64,000 nt of DNA from Azorinus chamasolen. Its lineage: Eukaryota > Mollusca > Bivalvia > Cardiida > Solecurtidae. The stretch spans positions 66,017,379 to 66,081,378 of the forward strand of contig OY755236.1 in assembly GCA_963576725.1 (NCBI GenBank). The letters are read 5' to 3'. Position 1 is the stretch's first letter. The number at the start of each line of letters is the position of its first letter. The notes beneath the pieces were generated by a model, which saw only the letters and a program-made list of their open reading frames with translations, was not told the origin of the DNA and did no database searches. The position numbers and the translations under genes were made by a program. Shown one piece after another: positions 1 through 12,048 of the stretch.

Positions 1-97
1 GTCACACAACTACCCTTTGGTGAGTGCGGACAGACGGACAGACGGACAACCTGATTCCAGTATACCCCCCCCAAACTTCGTTGTGGGGGGTATAAAT
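1..97 (+). repeat. 3' tail of a tandem-repeat (pearl/Helitron-like) element
   Basis: GACGGACAGACGGACA repeats are followed by a hairpin of C-run, AAACTTCGTTG and G-run, then TATAAATA. This is the same 3' architecture as the complete elements further right. The body lies outside the window. Confidence 0.6.
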
Positions 98-479
98 ATT
101 CAATAAGGGGTTCAGCTGCTGATTACTGATGCACAGTGTAGACTCCATTAGTCCCAAATGCAAAGCCATAAATTGTTTCGCATGGCTCACACAAAGCATT
201 TACATACTGACTTATCAATGAACTGTCATAGACATTAGTCCTCTTAATGCTTAACTTCATAAGTAGACAAAAACTCATGTTATCATGAATATTGATTTAC
301 TCGTTATGAATTAATATTTCCACATAAGCACTTTTCAGAGTTTGCAATATTTTGAATTATCAAGGGGCCATTGTTTTAGTTTGTTTTTAAAAAAAAAAAA
401 CAACGAAAAAAACCCATATCCTCCCCCACACCCTCCCAAACCAATAAAGTACACCCTAATATTTCTATCACCATCACAT

Positions 480-892
480 TTCATGGTGACTACAGTTGTG
501 AAGGTTTTTCCAAACCTGACCAACCATTTATGAGAGATTGAATTTTATGCCAAAATATTTATAATTCAAGGGGGCCTAACTTTGTGAGAAATATTCCAAC
601 CAGATCATCCTGGCAATATGCACAACTACTCTTCATGATGATCACAGCTGTGAAGTACTTCCCAAACTTGACCAATGAGAAATTGGATTTTATGCAAACA
701 TTTATCGTTTTAGGGAACATAACTGTGAAAAATAATCAAACCAGATCATCCTACGGATATGCACAATTATACTTCAGGTTGATTACTCCTTTGAAGTTTT
801 ATTTAAATCTGCAAAGTCGTTTATTAGAAAAAGTGCAGACAAACTTTGTGACAGACAGACGAGACAGACCAACGGACAGTACAAAATCATAG
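480..892 (+). repeat. Degenerate tandem array, about three units
   Basis: Units of about 170 bp share 'tgtgaagt..ttcccaaac.tgaccaa' and 'accagatcatcc' and end in GACAGACAGACGAGACAGACC. The arrangement matches other tandem-repeat elements in the window. Small open frames across it have no conserved content. Confidence 0.55.
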
Positions 893-899
893 TAACATT

Positions 900-2240
900 T
901 TTATGACATATGCATCTCCTCTTGATAATAAGCTTCTTATATAACATTGTGGAAATTCTGTCAGAATTTACGTGGATATAATGTGAACATGGTGGACCAG
1001 CAGAACATCCAGCCAGCAGGGTTACGCCTACCGTATATCTTCGGCCATAGTGCGAGTCAGGCCATAAGTCGGGGTGGTGTTTTGACCCTCAGATCCAAGA
1101 ATTTTACCTTGACCCTTTCATATGTCGAGTCAAATTTTTCACGTAGATCCTTCAGTAGCGTTTGAGACAAAAATCACATAACGTTTGCAACTACTTCCAA
1201 AGTTCATTGGTTACACGTATATTATTTGTCAGTGAGTGTCAAGAAGCAGTTTATAATCAAAGAAATATCAAAGTTTATAAATATTTCGAAACAAATTTGG
1301 CTTAACTGTCACGTTTGTTCAGTGTTTACAAAAGGCTGAAATTATCCAAGGGAAGTAACTGTATTTGTTTTAGATTTGTTATACAAATATATCTGACGTT
1401 GCAGAAAAATTATTTTGGATGTCTATCAGCGGTCCTCTGTCAGTGTGCAGAATATTATTATTGTTGTTTAGACAGCTCAAGGGCAATTTATCTTGATTGG
1501 TGATAGCAATACATGCCATCTTTTATCACCTTATTTTACCCCAGAGACCCTCACATTTTCATTGGCTCGGCATAAATCAAGCTGTATTTTCATTAGTCAA
1601 AATTTAATCCATAGTAAATCTAGTCCATTCCAGGTGTACATGCACATTTACTGGATTATGACACCTGTATCAATGCCATCTTCACAGAGTGTGAAAATTC
1701 GCACATTAATACTGCCAAACATTGAAATAAATTACTGAAACGCTGATTTGACCCTTTGAAGTCACTTTCCTTTGTTTGTCTTTATAATGATTGACGAGGG
1801 TTCACAGTTAGTCAAACTTCCAGAGTTTTACATTAAAACTAGTTAAATAGTGATGATATTGAGAGAAAATGAGATAATCAAAAATATGCAAAAAGATCAA
1901 GCATAAAAGTGATTGCACCATTCATTTCAATGAAGATATTGATGCTGTTACATCAACAGAATTGCCTCCCTTGTATAAAGTGAGCGCCATTTTCTGCAAT
2001 AGTCAGTGGGAACGCTGGCAGTTTCAAATTATTTCCAAAGGCATATTAATGGACTTTAATCATAATAAACAGCACAAATATCAGTTTCAACACAAAAATC
2101 CGTTATTCTATCTATGTAGCACGCTGAAGTGGCAAATTTTCAAAGGAGAACATGGTTTTGAACTTGTTGACTGGAAGTGTTATTCAAGGGAGTGTCGTAA
2201 GTTTCGTGATTGAAAATTGAACTTCTGTTTTGATTTTTGC
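900..2240. other. Intronic, mostly unassigned
   Basis: No exon or clear transposon end is visible. Segments near 1020-1140 and 2265-2350 share 'gccataagtcg' and 'atatacggta/ccgtatatc' strings in opposite orientation and may be decayed copies of one repeat. Confidence 0.4.
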
Positions 2241-2392
2241 TCAACTTTCTTTTTCTAAACCTGGCTTGGATACAGCCATAAGTCGAGACAGGTTTCTGAA
2301 GGTGATTTTTGGGTCTGAAAACTTCGACTTATGACCGGAGATATACGGTACATACCTCCTCCCCTCAACAACTTGTTTTGTAGGAGTATAAC

Positions 2393-2850
2393 AACCAGAA
2401 ATGTGTCCATAGGACACTGATGCCCCCACTTCAGACTTTTTGTCACAGAAAGTAAGGGTCCGGAGAAGATATTTTTGCAAATAAAGGACGGCAAATCCTA
2501 AACGACTGAAGCGATTTACATAGCTATCAACCTTGACCAAAATATAATGGCCACAAACATGTGTGTAACGTTTGGTGTGGATTGGCCCGATACCTTCTGA
2601 GAAAGAAACCGACAAGATATTTTTAAAGTCGTTTTCACAAATAAAGGGCCGCAACTCCTAAACGATTGAAGCGATTTACATGGCTATCGAAACTGACCAG
2701 GATGTAATGGCCACAAACATGTGTGCACAGTTTGGTGTGGATTGGACAAATACTTTCCAAGAAAGAGCCAGGAGAAATTCGTCTTGATGTGCGTACAGAT
2801 GTACGGACAAGGGCAAAACTATATGCCACCACTTTGTGGGGGCATAATAG
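2393..2850 (+). repeat. Tandem-repeat element, 'gaaatgtgtcca' family
   Basis: Begins 'agaaatgtgtccataggacactgatgccccc', carries two units of 'gcgatttacat(g/a)gctatc..ccacaaacatgtgtg', then GTACGGACAAGG and a hairpin ending CTTTGTGGGGGCATAATA. A second copy is at 33342-33662. Confidence 0.7.
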
Positions 2851-2934
2851 CATACAAGGATATAAGCATAATCCTCATTGCCCGAGTTTCATACTATTTG
2901 TTTGGGACAGAGGAGCACTTTCGCACATTGTAAA

Positions 2935-3052
2935 TGAACAGTTGCTTTGTTTAAGGTTTTGGTATTTGTATGAGATTCTTTTAATTGAGGGCTTCAAGAC
3001 TAATTGAGTTACCTTCGATAAATAAAGTCTTTCATTCATTTCATTCATTTAT
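2935..3052 (+). mobile_element. Possible LINE 3' tail
   Basis: 'tgtatgagattctttt..gagggcttcaag' is followed by 'aaataaagtctttcattcatttcattc'. A short 3' region ending in an ATTC-type microsatellite is typical of 5'-truncated LINEs in molluscs. No reverse-transcriptase coding sequence remains. Confidence 0.4.
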
Positions 3053-4423
3053 ATTGAATCACCCATGTGCAACATATTTGAAAACTGTCAAGAAAACCAG
3101 AGTAACATTTAGTTCTTTCATTCTTCTGGAAATTAAATAAGTATATATCAATTCTAAGAAATTCCAGGAGCAAAGTCTCAATGTGTTCAAAACAGTCAAA
3201 TGCATTCAATATGAAAAAGACCAATGCAATGACAAAACAAAGTACCTTTCATGCAAAATTAACAGCCATCAAGGTCCCTCCTACAGTTCCAAGAAATCAT
3301 GCATACGCCCCCTCAAATCACTCTACATAACTAACACACATCTGCACACTTTGAAGCCATATGAAATACAACTTATTCAGTCTGCCTCTGATCAAGCTTC
3401 ACTTCACACTGTCATGCTTTTACGATGAAATTCTGGTATTTTTCAATATTTTAGCAAACTGCACAATGTATTTTTGAGAAGTGAAGTACTACTTGCAGCA
3501 ATACCAAGTGTAATCAAGCAGCCATCAGACCACTTAACTGTTTTGCTGCCAATGTCACATCTGTGATTTCCTATGCAAACAGTTTAGATCCAGATGAGAC
3601 ATCATGTAACTTAGAGTCTCTTCAGGATCCAAACAGTCTGTTACTGTCACTGTGTTTGAAACAACAATGAAGAAAAATAAAAATAAATGAAAATTGTAGC
3701 AGACCAAAAAGTTTGCAATCGACAAAATTTGGAAGCGAAAGAGTTAAAAACCTTATTTACAACTATTTGCTGAGTGTCAGCTATAAATATTCATAAGGCC
3801 AAGTTTCACACTCCCTTTTGTCCTCCAAGCTATTCCAAGCCTGACAAAAAATGACATTTTCTGTTTATCTTGCTTAAATTAAGCTTGCATTAATTTAAGT
3901 AAACATTGTGGCAATTTTCAGTGTTTCATTGTCCCCTTATACAATACATGTAGACTTCTATGAGAAACTAGTTGGTAGGCACTGCTTTCAATAGCTAACA
4001 ACATGATAACTTCTAATTGACCAAATTAAATATGTATGAAACTGAAAATTGTTTCATTGATAAAAAGTGCAATTTATACAAATAATTTCCAATTCAAGTA
4101 CAAATGTACTATTTTTTGCCCCATGACCTTGAGTTAAATGACAAGAAACGACTTCTAGATGACATTTTTTTGGTGTTGAAAGTTGCTTAAATGTTACAAT
4201 CTAATTTTGGTCTTGACTGAATATAACATGTTGATTGATATCCATTAGTGTTGGGAATCGCACCCATAAAGTTTACTGGATCACTGGCACATGTTCATGG
4301 TCGATCATCAATTAAAACTCACAATTAAATTCTAATATTGTGGGCTTATTTGATATTGGGTAAAGGCCATTGATGGTTTTGTAGGCTTGCAATCAATGTC
4401 TTTCTGTCTAAAAAGTGTAAACT
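3053..4423. other. Intronic, little visible
   Basis: The only recognisable piece is a subfamily C hairpin near 3575-3650 ('aacagtttagatccagatgagac' facing 'caggatccaaacagt'). The rest is AT-rich with no exon signature. Confidence 0.5.
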
Positions 4424-4587
4424 GGGTCCATGCTTATAAAACTTTTAGTTGAGTCTGAGTTCGTTCTCAAGCTTTTGAGCCAGAGGCTCAAATCTGACCA
4501 ATCAAAAGCTTGAGAACTCAAATCTGACCAATCAAAAGCTTGCGAACGAACTCAGACTCAACTAAAAAGCATTATAAGCATGGACCC
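4424..4587. repeat. 164 bp foldback element
   Basis: The left arm gggtccatgcttata..ttttagttgagtctgagttc is answered by its inverse complement ending tataagcatggaccc. Near the centre, 'ctcaaatctgaccaatcaaaagcttg' is tandemly duplicated. This is a long inverted repeat unlike the TTAA families. Confidence 0.8.
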
Positions 4588-4817
4588 TGACTAAACTCAG
4601 TTTTAAATCTTAAATTACAAGATGAGTCTTGCCAGTTAAAACAATGTGTAGAAGCCTAATCAGTTGTTCGGGCTTGTCTGGCATTAACTGTTTGCAAAAC
4701 TGTATGGCCCATTCTACACTGATGCACTTCATATTTGATTGTGAAAATGTAAATAAAAGGTCAGTTTTACTATGGTTATGGTCAAACACTAACAATAAAT
4801 ATTACTATAAAAACTTG

Positions 4818-5080
4818 AACCCTTTACTCCATATATATGCCTTTCTATGCCTTTGCAAATGGAGAAGACCCAGATCAGATGGCACCTATAGCAGTCATCT
4901 GATCAGGGTCTGTCCTGTTTGCTTATGGTATTGCTTATGGTATAACAGATTAAATTCTACAATTTATGTTTTGGCAAAAATTGCATGTGTTAGTAGTATT
5001 CCATTTTAAATCATGTCATTCTAATTAATACTCATTAGGTCATTATTTCTTACACAGATATTCATAAAGTAAAGGGTTAA
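4818..5080 (+). mobile_element. TTAA MITE, subfamily A
   Basis: Ends are AACCCTTTACTCC and AGTAAAGGGTTAA. The central hairpin has gacccagatcagatgg against ctgatcagggtc. The hairpin sits near the left end, which I define as plus orientation. Confidence 0.8.
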
Positions 5081-5623
5081 TGTCAGTACTTATATCTATA
5101 CCAAAACTTTCGCAAGGCAATGTCAGTAATATTACCATCATGGAGATGAACAGAAGCTTGACATAACTCCTCTTGTCATATCGTCCTAGGTCCTAACCAT
5201 GATGATCTGTGCTGCCTTTTTATTTACACCAAATATAGTTTGGGATGTGACTGTTTCATTTTAATCAATCATTACCAGATATTTAAGACAGCTTCATTAA
5301 AAATCGGATGTTTAGTTTAATACAAGTAAAAACAATCATTGATATATTGGATACCACTGAATCAAGGAACCAGAGGCTACCAAGCAATGATACTATGCCT
5401 TGTTTACTCTAATAAATAATTCATCCAGTCAAGTTTACAATAAACAAATTCAAGATTCAGGTTTTGTTTCGTCATATTTCTTTCTGCGTGAAATTAGTGA
5501 AGAACATATTTCTCCCCAAAAGTTCTTGGCATAGAAACTAATGACTGCTGCAGCTGCGCATTCATCATTTTGAGATTCAATCCAAAAGCAGTATAGTATG
5601 AAAAATGTGATTTGTTTTTTATA

Positions 5624-5864
5624 AACCCTTTCCCTGTTTAGCATTCATGCAAAAAATAACGACAACATGAATATTTATTAGCTATTTTTTATAACGATAA
5701 TTTTTCCAGTGAATTTTTTGCTTTAATAACAACTGTAGAATCAAATCTATATCATGTCAAAACTGAGCAGACCCTGATCAGACAGCTCCTATATGAGCCA
5801 TCTGATCTGGGTCTAGTCTGTTAGAAAACATGTAAAAAGGCATTTATGTAAAGGAAAGGGTTAA
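5624..5864 (-). mobile_element. TTAA MITE, subfamily A
   Basis: Ends are AAACCCTTTCCCTG and GGAAAGGGTTAA. Hairpin: gagcagaccctgatcagaca / catctgatctgggtct, near the right end (opposite orientation). Confidence 0.8.
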
Positions 5865-6536
5865 GAAATGATCAAGGAAAACTGATTTATTATGTTTTCA
5901 GGTAAGGTCTCCATAAGTTTAGGTATAAATCGTCAACTATGGTCTGTTCCTTGTCGATCACGTCATAACAGCTCAATGTGATCACTGAGTACTGTGATTA
6001 ATCGGCACATCACTAATATCCACAATAAATGTATGGTTCGGACATAATTATATTATAACCAAACAATTTACTATGCTTAACTTCTAATAGAACAGCAATG
6101 CTTTAAGAAACCATGTCAATTCAGTGCATTCTATGCGCTACAAAAAAATGCTTCGTTCATTCTGTATATTCTATGCATTGCAAACAGCAGAATTGAAAAT
6201 CAAAGTTTTCCTTGACCATACAATAGACACTTTATTGCTGTAACACAATCCTTCTCGAAGTGCACAAAATACATCACCCACATTAGTCCATCAGATATCT
6301 CCTATCAACGTTTCAGACATTGTCTGTCCCACACAAGAAGCAACAGTTGTAAAACAATCAACACAAATTGAAGTCCGTCATAAATTTCACAATAAATCAT
6401 TCTAACCAAGTCCCTCAAGACACACATCAAGTTATCATTTGAAATATTGTGCCAGTCACAGAACAACCACTAATGTCTGTTGTCTTCAAAATGTTTACCA
6501 ATGCTTGCAAAAACCCCAAATGTACTCTCACTTAGA

Positions 6537-6633
6537 TTAACCCTTTGAATGCAGGACAGTGTGTACTGTCATTAACAAACAGTGTAGCCCCAGATGACCA
6601 TTCCACTTTGAAATTCAGCATTCAAAGGGTTAG
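6537..6633. mobile_element. TTAA MITE, short subfamily B
   Basis: TTAACCCTTTGAATGC at the left and GCATTCAAAGGGTTAG at the right form near-perfect 16 bp inverted ends around ~65 bp of interior, with a remnant of the 'cagtgtag.cccagat' hairpin arm. Confidence 0.75.
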
Positions 6634-7139
6634 GATTTTACAGCTCTGCTGTATCCAAGGAACATTTTCATTTTTATTTTTAAAAAAGAATAAATTACTA
6701 CTTAAAATTTCTAAAGTTTATTCTTTTTTTCTCTCCAGATTTTTGCTTCATGTACATGGCTTCTGTCTAGAATCTTACAGTCAAGCCAATTTATTGGGAT
6801 GATAATTTTTCTTCATTACACCTGTTTGCAAATTATCTTTAATTGTATGCACTTGGGAAATGAAATGAAGACAGGGGACAGGTGTATATTATATTCATAA
6901 CACTGTAAGACTCATTTAAGTCATAGTTCAACCTCAGTGATTGCCTTTGTAACTATTGCACTGAAGGAGAATTTATGATAACAGATGGTATAGATTCAGT
7001 GTATTTGAGGAAATCAAACACTGGCTGCTGTGGAGGCTGAAAATATTGACTGGTTTAATTTCGTTAAAGAATTTGATATTTGCAAACCGAATTGACTCAG
7101 TCTGTACACTGTTTGAAATCTAGAGCAGGATATCACAGG

Positions 7140-7462
7140 TTATATTCCTTGCTGGGTCATATCAAGGACTGTGATGGCTCTCAGAATCAACTCTTAGAAG
7201 AAATGGCAATTCTTGGTCATATCAAGGACTTCTAATGGCTTTCAGAGTTAACTCTCTACAGATAAGGGTAATGCTGGGTCATATTAGGACTTCTGATGGC
7301 TTTCTGTGTTAACTCTCTGCAGATAAAGATGATACTGGGTCATATCAAGGACTTCTGATGGCTTTCAGAGTTAACTCTCTACAGATAATGGTAATGCTGG
7401 GTCATATTAGGACTTCTGATGGCTTTCAGAGTTAACACTCTACAGATAAGAATAATACTGGT
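7140..7462 (+). repeat. Minisatellite, ~61 bp unit, five copies
   Basis: Units begin 'gctgggtcatat' near 7151, 7213, 7273, 7333 and 7396 and share 'ggacttctgatggctttcag' and 'gttaactctctacagata'. Unit length is 60-63 bp. No coding frame is kept. Confidence 0.85.
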
Positions 7463-7599
7463 TGGTCCAGTGTCAGGGTTATATTTACTTTAAATCCCAT
7501 TATGTTACAATGCTTTACACTGGATAAGTTAAAGAATCAGAGACAAAGAGGGTAATCCCTTCTCCAGGTGTCCATTAGCTAAGATGGCTAAAATAGAAC

Positions 7600-7770
7600 T
7601 TAAACCTTTGAATGCCGGAAACAAGTGTACTGGCATGTGCAAAAAGTGTAGACCCAGATTAGAGGACTCCTACAGAAACATCTGATTTGGCTGTACCGAC
7701 GCATGGACGGACAGACAGAACCAAAAACTATAGTCCCCTTCGCCTTTCTCCGGAAGGGGACTTATAAATA
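7600..7770 (+). mobile_element. MITE fragment joined to a tandem-element tail
   Basis: 7600-7690 is the left part of a subfamily B MITE (TTAAACCTTTGAATGCCGG, agtgtagacccagatta). It breaks off into 7696-7770: GGACGGACAGACAG, then hairpin tagtccccttcg..cggaaggggactta, the 3' end of a tandem-type element. Confidence 0.6.
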
Positions 7771-8039
7771 GTTACTTACGAGTTTCACAATTAGATGCCT
7801 CAGACATTTGAAACAATGTTGAGTGATGTGACAATCATGCAGATTGAAATCATTGATAGCATGGTCAACAGAGTTCAAAGTAAGACATCTCTTGTTGAGT
7901 GTAGTTTTTTCATGGACTGGATTATCATAGCACATTGAATGAATGACAGTCAACTATACTGACAACTCTTTATCAGTAAAGCTTTTCTTGAGTGGACATT
8001 CATGGATAACTCGGCAATCTGATCAAGTTATCTTCTGCC

Positions 8040-8186
8040 ACAATTCTCAAATAAAGTTTTCCAACATGTCTTCAAAAGACAGTCCGAGATTCAGAGTGTC
8101 AAACAGTTTGGATCCTGATGAGATGCTAGGTAACTCAGCCAAAATGCTTGCAAAGGGGTTCATAAATTAACCACTAGTGTGCAAAG
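8040..8186. mobile_element. TTAA MITE remnant, subfamily C
   Basis: 'aacagtttggatcctgatgag' is followed by the right end 'ccactagtgtgcaaagagtc'. These are the hallmarks of the CTCTTTGCAC-ended subfamily. The left end is not clear. Confidence 0.55.
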
Positions 8187-8556
8187 AGTCAAAAGATTAC
8201 ATACAATTTCCAAAAGAAATTTAAATCAATGAGTACGTTCAGGAACATTCAGATTTGAATCCTCAATTTGTGAATCAGACACCCACTACAAGGTTTAACC
8301 ATTTCCTTCATATAAACGCATTTTCACACAAGGTTTAACCATTTCCCTGTTAAATATTCATGCAAGAAATAGTGACATAATGAATATTTATTATCTGCGA
8401 TTCTATAATTGCATAATTATGTACATAGAAGCTTTAGGCAATGGTAGAATCTGTAGAGTGAGATATATTACAATTTCATAAGCCAATAGAGCAGACCCTA
8501 ATCAGATGACTCCTACAAGAGCAATCTGTTGTTGGTCTACTTTGTTTTCAGTCAAG

Positions 8557-9127
8557 AACAAGATGTGTTTGTGAAACACTATGCCCCCTCATATATTAGA
8601 CCTCTGACCTTGACGGATGACCTTGACCTTGACATGTCACCCCTCAAAATGTGAGGCTTTATGAGATACATATGCATGCCAAATATCAAGTCTCTATCTG
8701 TATTGGCTCAAAAGTTAAGACCAATGTTAAGGTTGCGTTAAAGTTACAGACAAAGAAACAGATAATTTGACCTTTGACCCTGAAGGATGACCTTGACCTT
8801 GACATGTCACCCCTCACAATGTGCAGCCTCATGAGATACACAAGCATGCCAAATATCAAGTCTCTATCTCTACTGGTCCAAAAGTTATGGCCAATGTTAA
8901 AGTCGGTTATTTGACCCATATATTTGACCTCTGACCTTGACCTTGACATGTCACCCCTCAAAATGTGCGGCTTTATGAGATACATATGCATGCCAAATAT
9001 CAAGTCTCTATCAGTACTGGCTCAAAAGTTATGACCAATGTTAAAGTTGCTGACAAACAGACAGACAAACAGACAGGGCAAAAACAATAAATGCCCCCTG
9101 ACTATCGTCAATGGGGGCATAAAAAGC
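8557..9127 (+). repeat. Tandem-repeat element nested in a MITE
   Basis: Starts 'caagatgtgtttgtgaaacactatgcccc'. Units contain 'ccttgaccttgacatgtcacccctc' and 'catgccaaatatcaagtctctatc'. Ends CAGACAGACAAACAGACAGG, then hairpin atgccccctgactatcgtcaatgggggcataaaaa. Confidence 0.75.
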
Positions 9128-9135
9128 ATTTTTAC

Positions 9136-9373
9136 CAAGATGTGTTTGTGAAACACTATGCCCAGCCAAATTTGACAACTGACCCTGATGGATGACCTTG
9201 ACCTTTACATGTCACCCCTCAAAGTGTGCAGCTTTATGAGATACACATGCATGCCAAATAATGAGTTTCTATTTGTACTGACTCAAAAGTTATGGCCAAT
9301 GTTAAAATTGCTGACAAACAAACAGACAAGGCACAAACCAATACGCCCCCAGATCTGATCTGGTGGCATAAAA
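9136..9373 (+). repeat. Second nested copy, single unit
   Basis: Restarts 'caagatgtgtttgtgaaacactatgccc' and ends 'cgcccccagatctgatctggtggcataaaaa'. It is a one-unit version of the neighbour, in the same orientation. Confidence 0.7.
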
Positions 9374-9637
9374 AGGAAATGGTTAATACAATAATTCAAT
9401 ATGCTGAAGTTTTTAGTTAAACAACAATCTAGTCCGGAGTACTATCTTGTCAGAGACTGGAGAGAAATCTCACATTAGCAGAATACCATCTGACTAAACT
9501 GTCCTTTTTTTTCATCACTAATTAAGCTGCATTTCGCATCTCTATTTTTATGATGAATTTTGGATCATGATGCAACTTTTGAGCATTTTGCAGAGATGCT
9601 GCCAGGATTTCAATTTGGTGGGGGAAATCCCCCATCA

Positions 9638-11314
9638 AACAAGAGAGTCGTCACGGGTGACAAATGCCCCCAAAGTGTTTGACACCGAAATGCATTTTGG
9701 CGGAAAAACAATACAATGTAATGCAGGTGTAACATGAAATTTTGATGCTGTTAAAAATGACACAGGAGTCAGTTCTTAACATTAGAAACAGAACCTTTGA
9801 CGATTATGATAGCTAAGAAAAGAGCCAAGCGTCAAAACTTAGTTAAAAAGGACCCTAAGTCATTCTCAACGTTAAAAAGGACTGTAAAATTGAGGTCAAG
9901 GTCAAGGTCAGTGATCTGAAAATGGTACACGACTCTCCGCCATCCCAAGATGAACTCACAAACCAAATTTGGAATCCGTAGCTGGTAAGGTATAGGAGAA
10001 ATGCTCCGGACAAGCTTTGTGTAAAATCTAGGTCAAAGGTCAAGGTCACAGTGACCTGAAAATGGTACGCGACACACCGCCATCCCAAGATAAACTCACA
10101 CATTAAATTTGGAATCCGTAGCTGGTAAGGTATAGGAGATATTCTCTGGACAACTTTTTTTGTAAAATCGAAGTCGAAGGTCAAGGTCAAGGTCACAGTG
10201 ACCTGAAAATGGTATGCGACACTCCGCCATCTGAAGGTGATCTCACACACCAAATTTGGAATCCGTATCTGGTAAGGTATAGGAGATATGCTCTGGACAA
10301 GCTTTTTGTAAAATCGGTCAAGGTTAAGGTCATAGTGACCTGGAAATGGTACATGACACTCCGCCATCCCAAGATGAACTCACACACCAAATTTGGAATC
10401 TGTAGCTGGTAAGGTAAAGGAGATATGCTCCGGACAAGCTTTTTGTAAAATCGGTCAAAGGTCATGGTCAAGGTCACAGTGATCAGAAAATGGTACGCGA
10501 CACTCCTCCATCCCAAGATGAACTCACACACCAAATTTGGAATCCTTAGCTGGTAAGGAATAGGAGATATACTCCGGACAAGCTTTTTGTAGCTGGTAAG
10601 GTATAAGCGGTTTTTAAAATCGAGGTCAAAGGTCAAGGTCAAGGTCACAGTGACCTGGAAATGGCACACGACACTCCGCCATCCCAAGATGAACTCACAC
10701 ACCAAATTTGGAATCTGTAGCTGGTAAGGTAAAGGAGATATGCTCCGGACAAGCTTTTTGTAAAATCGGTCAAAGGTCATGGTCAAGGTCACAGTGATCT
10801 GAAAATGGTACGCGACACTCCTCCATCCCAAGATGAACTCACATACCAAATTTGGAATCCTTAGCTGGTAAGGTATAGGAGATATACTCCGGACAAGCTT
10901 TTTGTAGCTGGTAAGGCATAAGCTTTTTTTTAAATCGAGGTCAAAGGTCAAGGTCAAGGTCAAGGTCACAGTGACCTGGAAATGGTACGCGACACTCCGC
11001 CATCCCAAGATGAACTCACACACCAAATTTGGAATCTGTAGCTGGTAAGGTAAAGGAGATGTGCTCCGGACAAGCTTTTTGTAAAATCAAGGTCAAAGGT
11101 CAAGGTCAAGGTCACAGTGACATGAAAATGGTACGCGACACTCCCCCATCCCAAGATGAACTCACACACCAAATTTGGTATCCGTAGCTGATGTGACAAA
11201 GGAAATATACTCCGGACAAAAGGTACACACACCCACCCACCCACCCACACACGCACGGTGCGATCACTATATGCCGCCAAAGCCTAGCTTTGGGGGCATA
11301 ATAATAAAAAAAAA
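9638..11314 (+). repeat. Tandem AAGGTCA element with perfect ERE-like palindromes
   Basis: Starts 'acaagagagtcgtcacgggtgacaaatgccccc'. About nine units of 140-177 bp carry 'aaggtcacagtgacc', 'atggtacgcgacactccgccatcccaagatgaactcacacaccaaatttgg'-type strings (in pieces) and 'gctccggacaagctttttgt'. The 3' end is ACCCACCCACCC, then hairpin cgccaaagcctagctttgggggcataataa. The long minus-strand frames are repeat translations (VTVTLTLTFDLD) and not genes. It lies inside the hAT-like element. Confidence 0.85.
10030..10057. promoter_or_regulatory. Perfect DR1 plus consensus ERE palindrome (motif only)
   Basis: AGGTCAAAGGTCA (10030-10042) is directly followed by AGGTCACAGTGACCT (10043-10057). The second is identical to the classical estrogen response element core. 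The same palindrome recurs at 10190-10204, 10642-10656 and 10963-10977. Binding is not shown. Confidence 0.45.
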
Positions 11315-11775
11315 GTGGGGGACCTACTTGGGAGGGGGGGCAGTTAACGGGCAGTAGTTATTACTAGTTAATGCATCATTTACATTTGTAAGTAAACATA
11401 TTAGATTTAGTTTTCTTACATGACACATGTCTATTAATTCTCAAATATCCCTTTACATAATGGGCATTTTCTCCAACTTTGATCCATGCCATTGAATTTT
11501 CGAACATCTGAAAGATTTGAATAGAGCTAGATCTAGATTCTTTTGCTGTGGGAATATTTTCAATTGCAATATAGGAAAAAAGCTGTTCTCATAGCACTTA
11601 TCAATGCCTCTGTCCTTTCATCTAATTCTGACACTTTTGACAAGTTTGAAACTTTTAACAACTTACTTTCAATGACAATGTTATGTGATCGGCAGACTCA
11701 GTCTGTCTTATTAGAGTTGATGTGCGGTAGTTAACGCATCCATTTGCACAAGTGAACGTGCTGGTTTTCTTTCTT

Positions 11776-12048
11776 TCAACACACAAAGTAAAAGTATATT
11801 TCAAAACTTTGTTCGCCGATGATTTGAGACAAGATAGCTGATATTTTGTGGTCCTTCCATTTTTTTCGGATTGGACGTTTTCTTAGGATCATCATCGTGT
11901 TCGTTTTTCGAATCCGAAATAGCTGCAAGCTTTTTAATTTTCTGCTTGCATCTCCAAGGTTTCCATAGATGATCACCATGGGGCGAAAGAACTCACTTAT
12001 TTCTCTTTTATTGCTAGACATTTTTTCTGTCGTCTGCAGCATGCACAA
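11776..12048 (-). pseudogene. Unrecognised ORF remnant inside the hAT-like element
   Basis: A 90-codon frame with a basic stretch (RKRPIRKKWKDHK) and an N-terminal 'SSNKREISEFF' segment. Its place inside inverted ends suggests a fragment of the transposon's own protein. I cannot assign a domain, and no intact transposase follows. Confidence 0.35.

Larger units (their letters stand above)
8335..9386 (-). mobile_element. TTAA MITE, subfamily A, interrupted
   Basis: The left end TTAACCATTTCCCTG and body to about 8556 are separated from the right end GGAAATGGTTAA (9374-9386) by ~820 bp of other repeats. A partial left end of another copy (8294-8330) lies just upstream. The interruption dates this MITE as older than its guest. 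Confidence 0.75.

Noticed and set aside
9855..11280. Long minus-strand open frames (up to 277 codons) with a repeated VTVTLTLTFDLD pattern
   Set aside because: They are translations of the AAGGTCA tandem repeat. Unit lengths differ, frames shift between units, and no known domain appears.
11776..12048. A host gene exon with basic residues
   Set aside because: It lies within transposon-like inverted ends and lacks splice-bounded conservation. Kept only as a possible transposon remnant.
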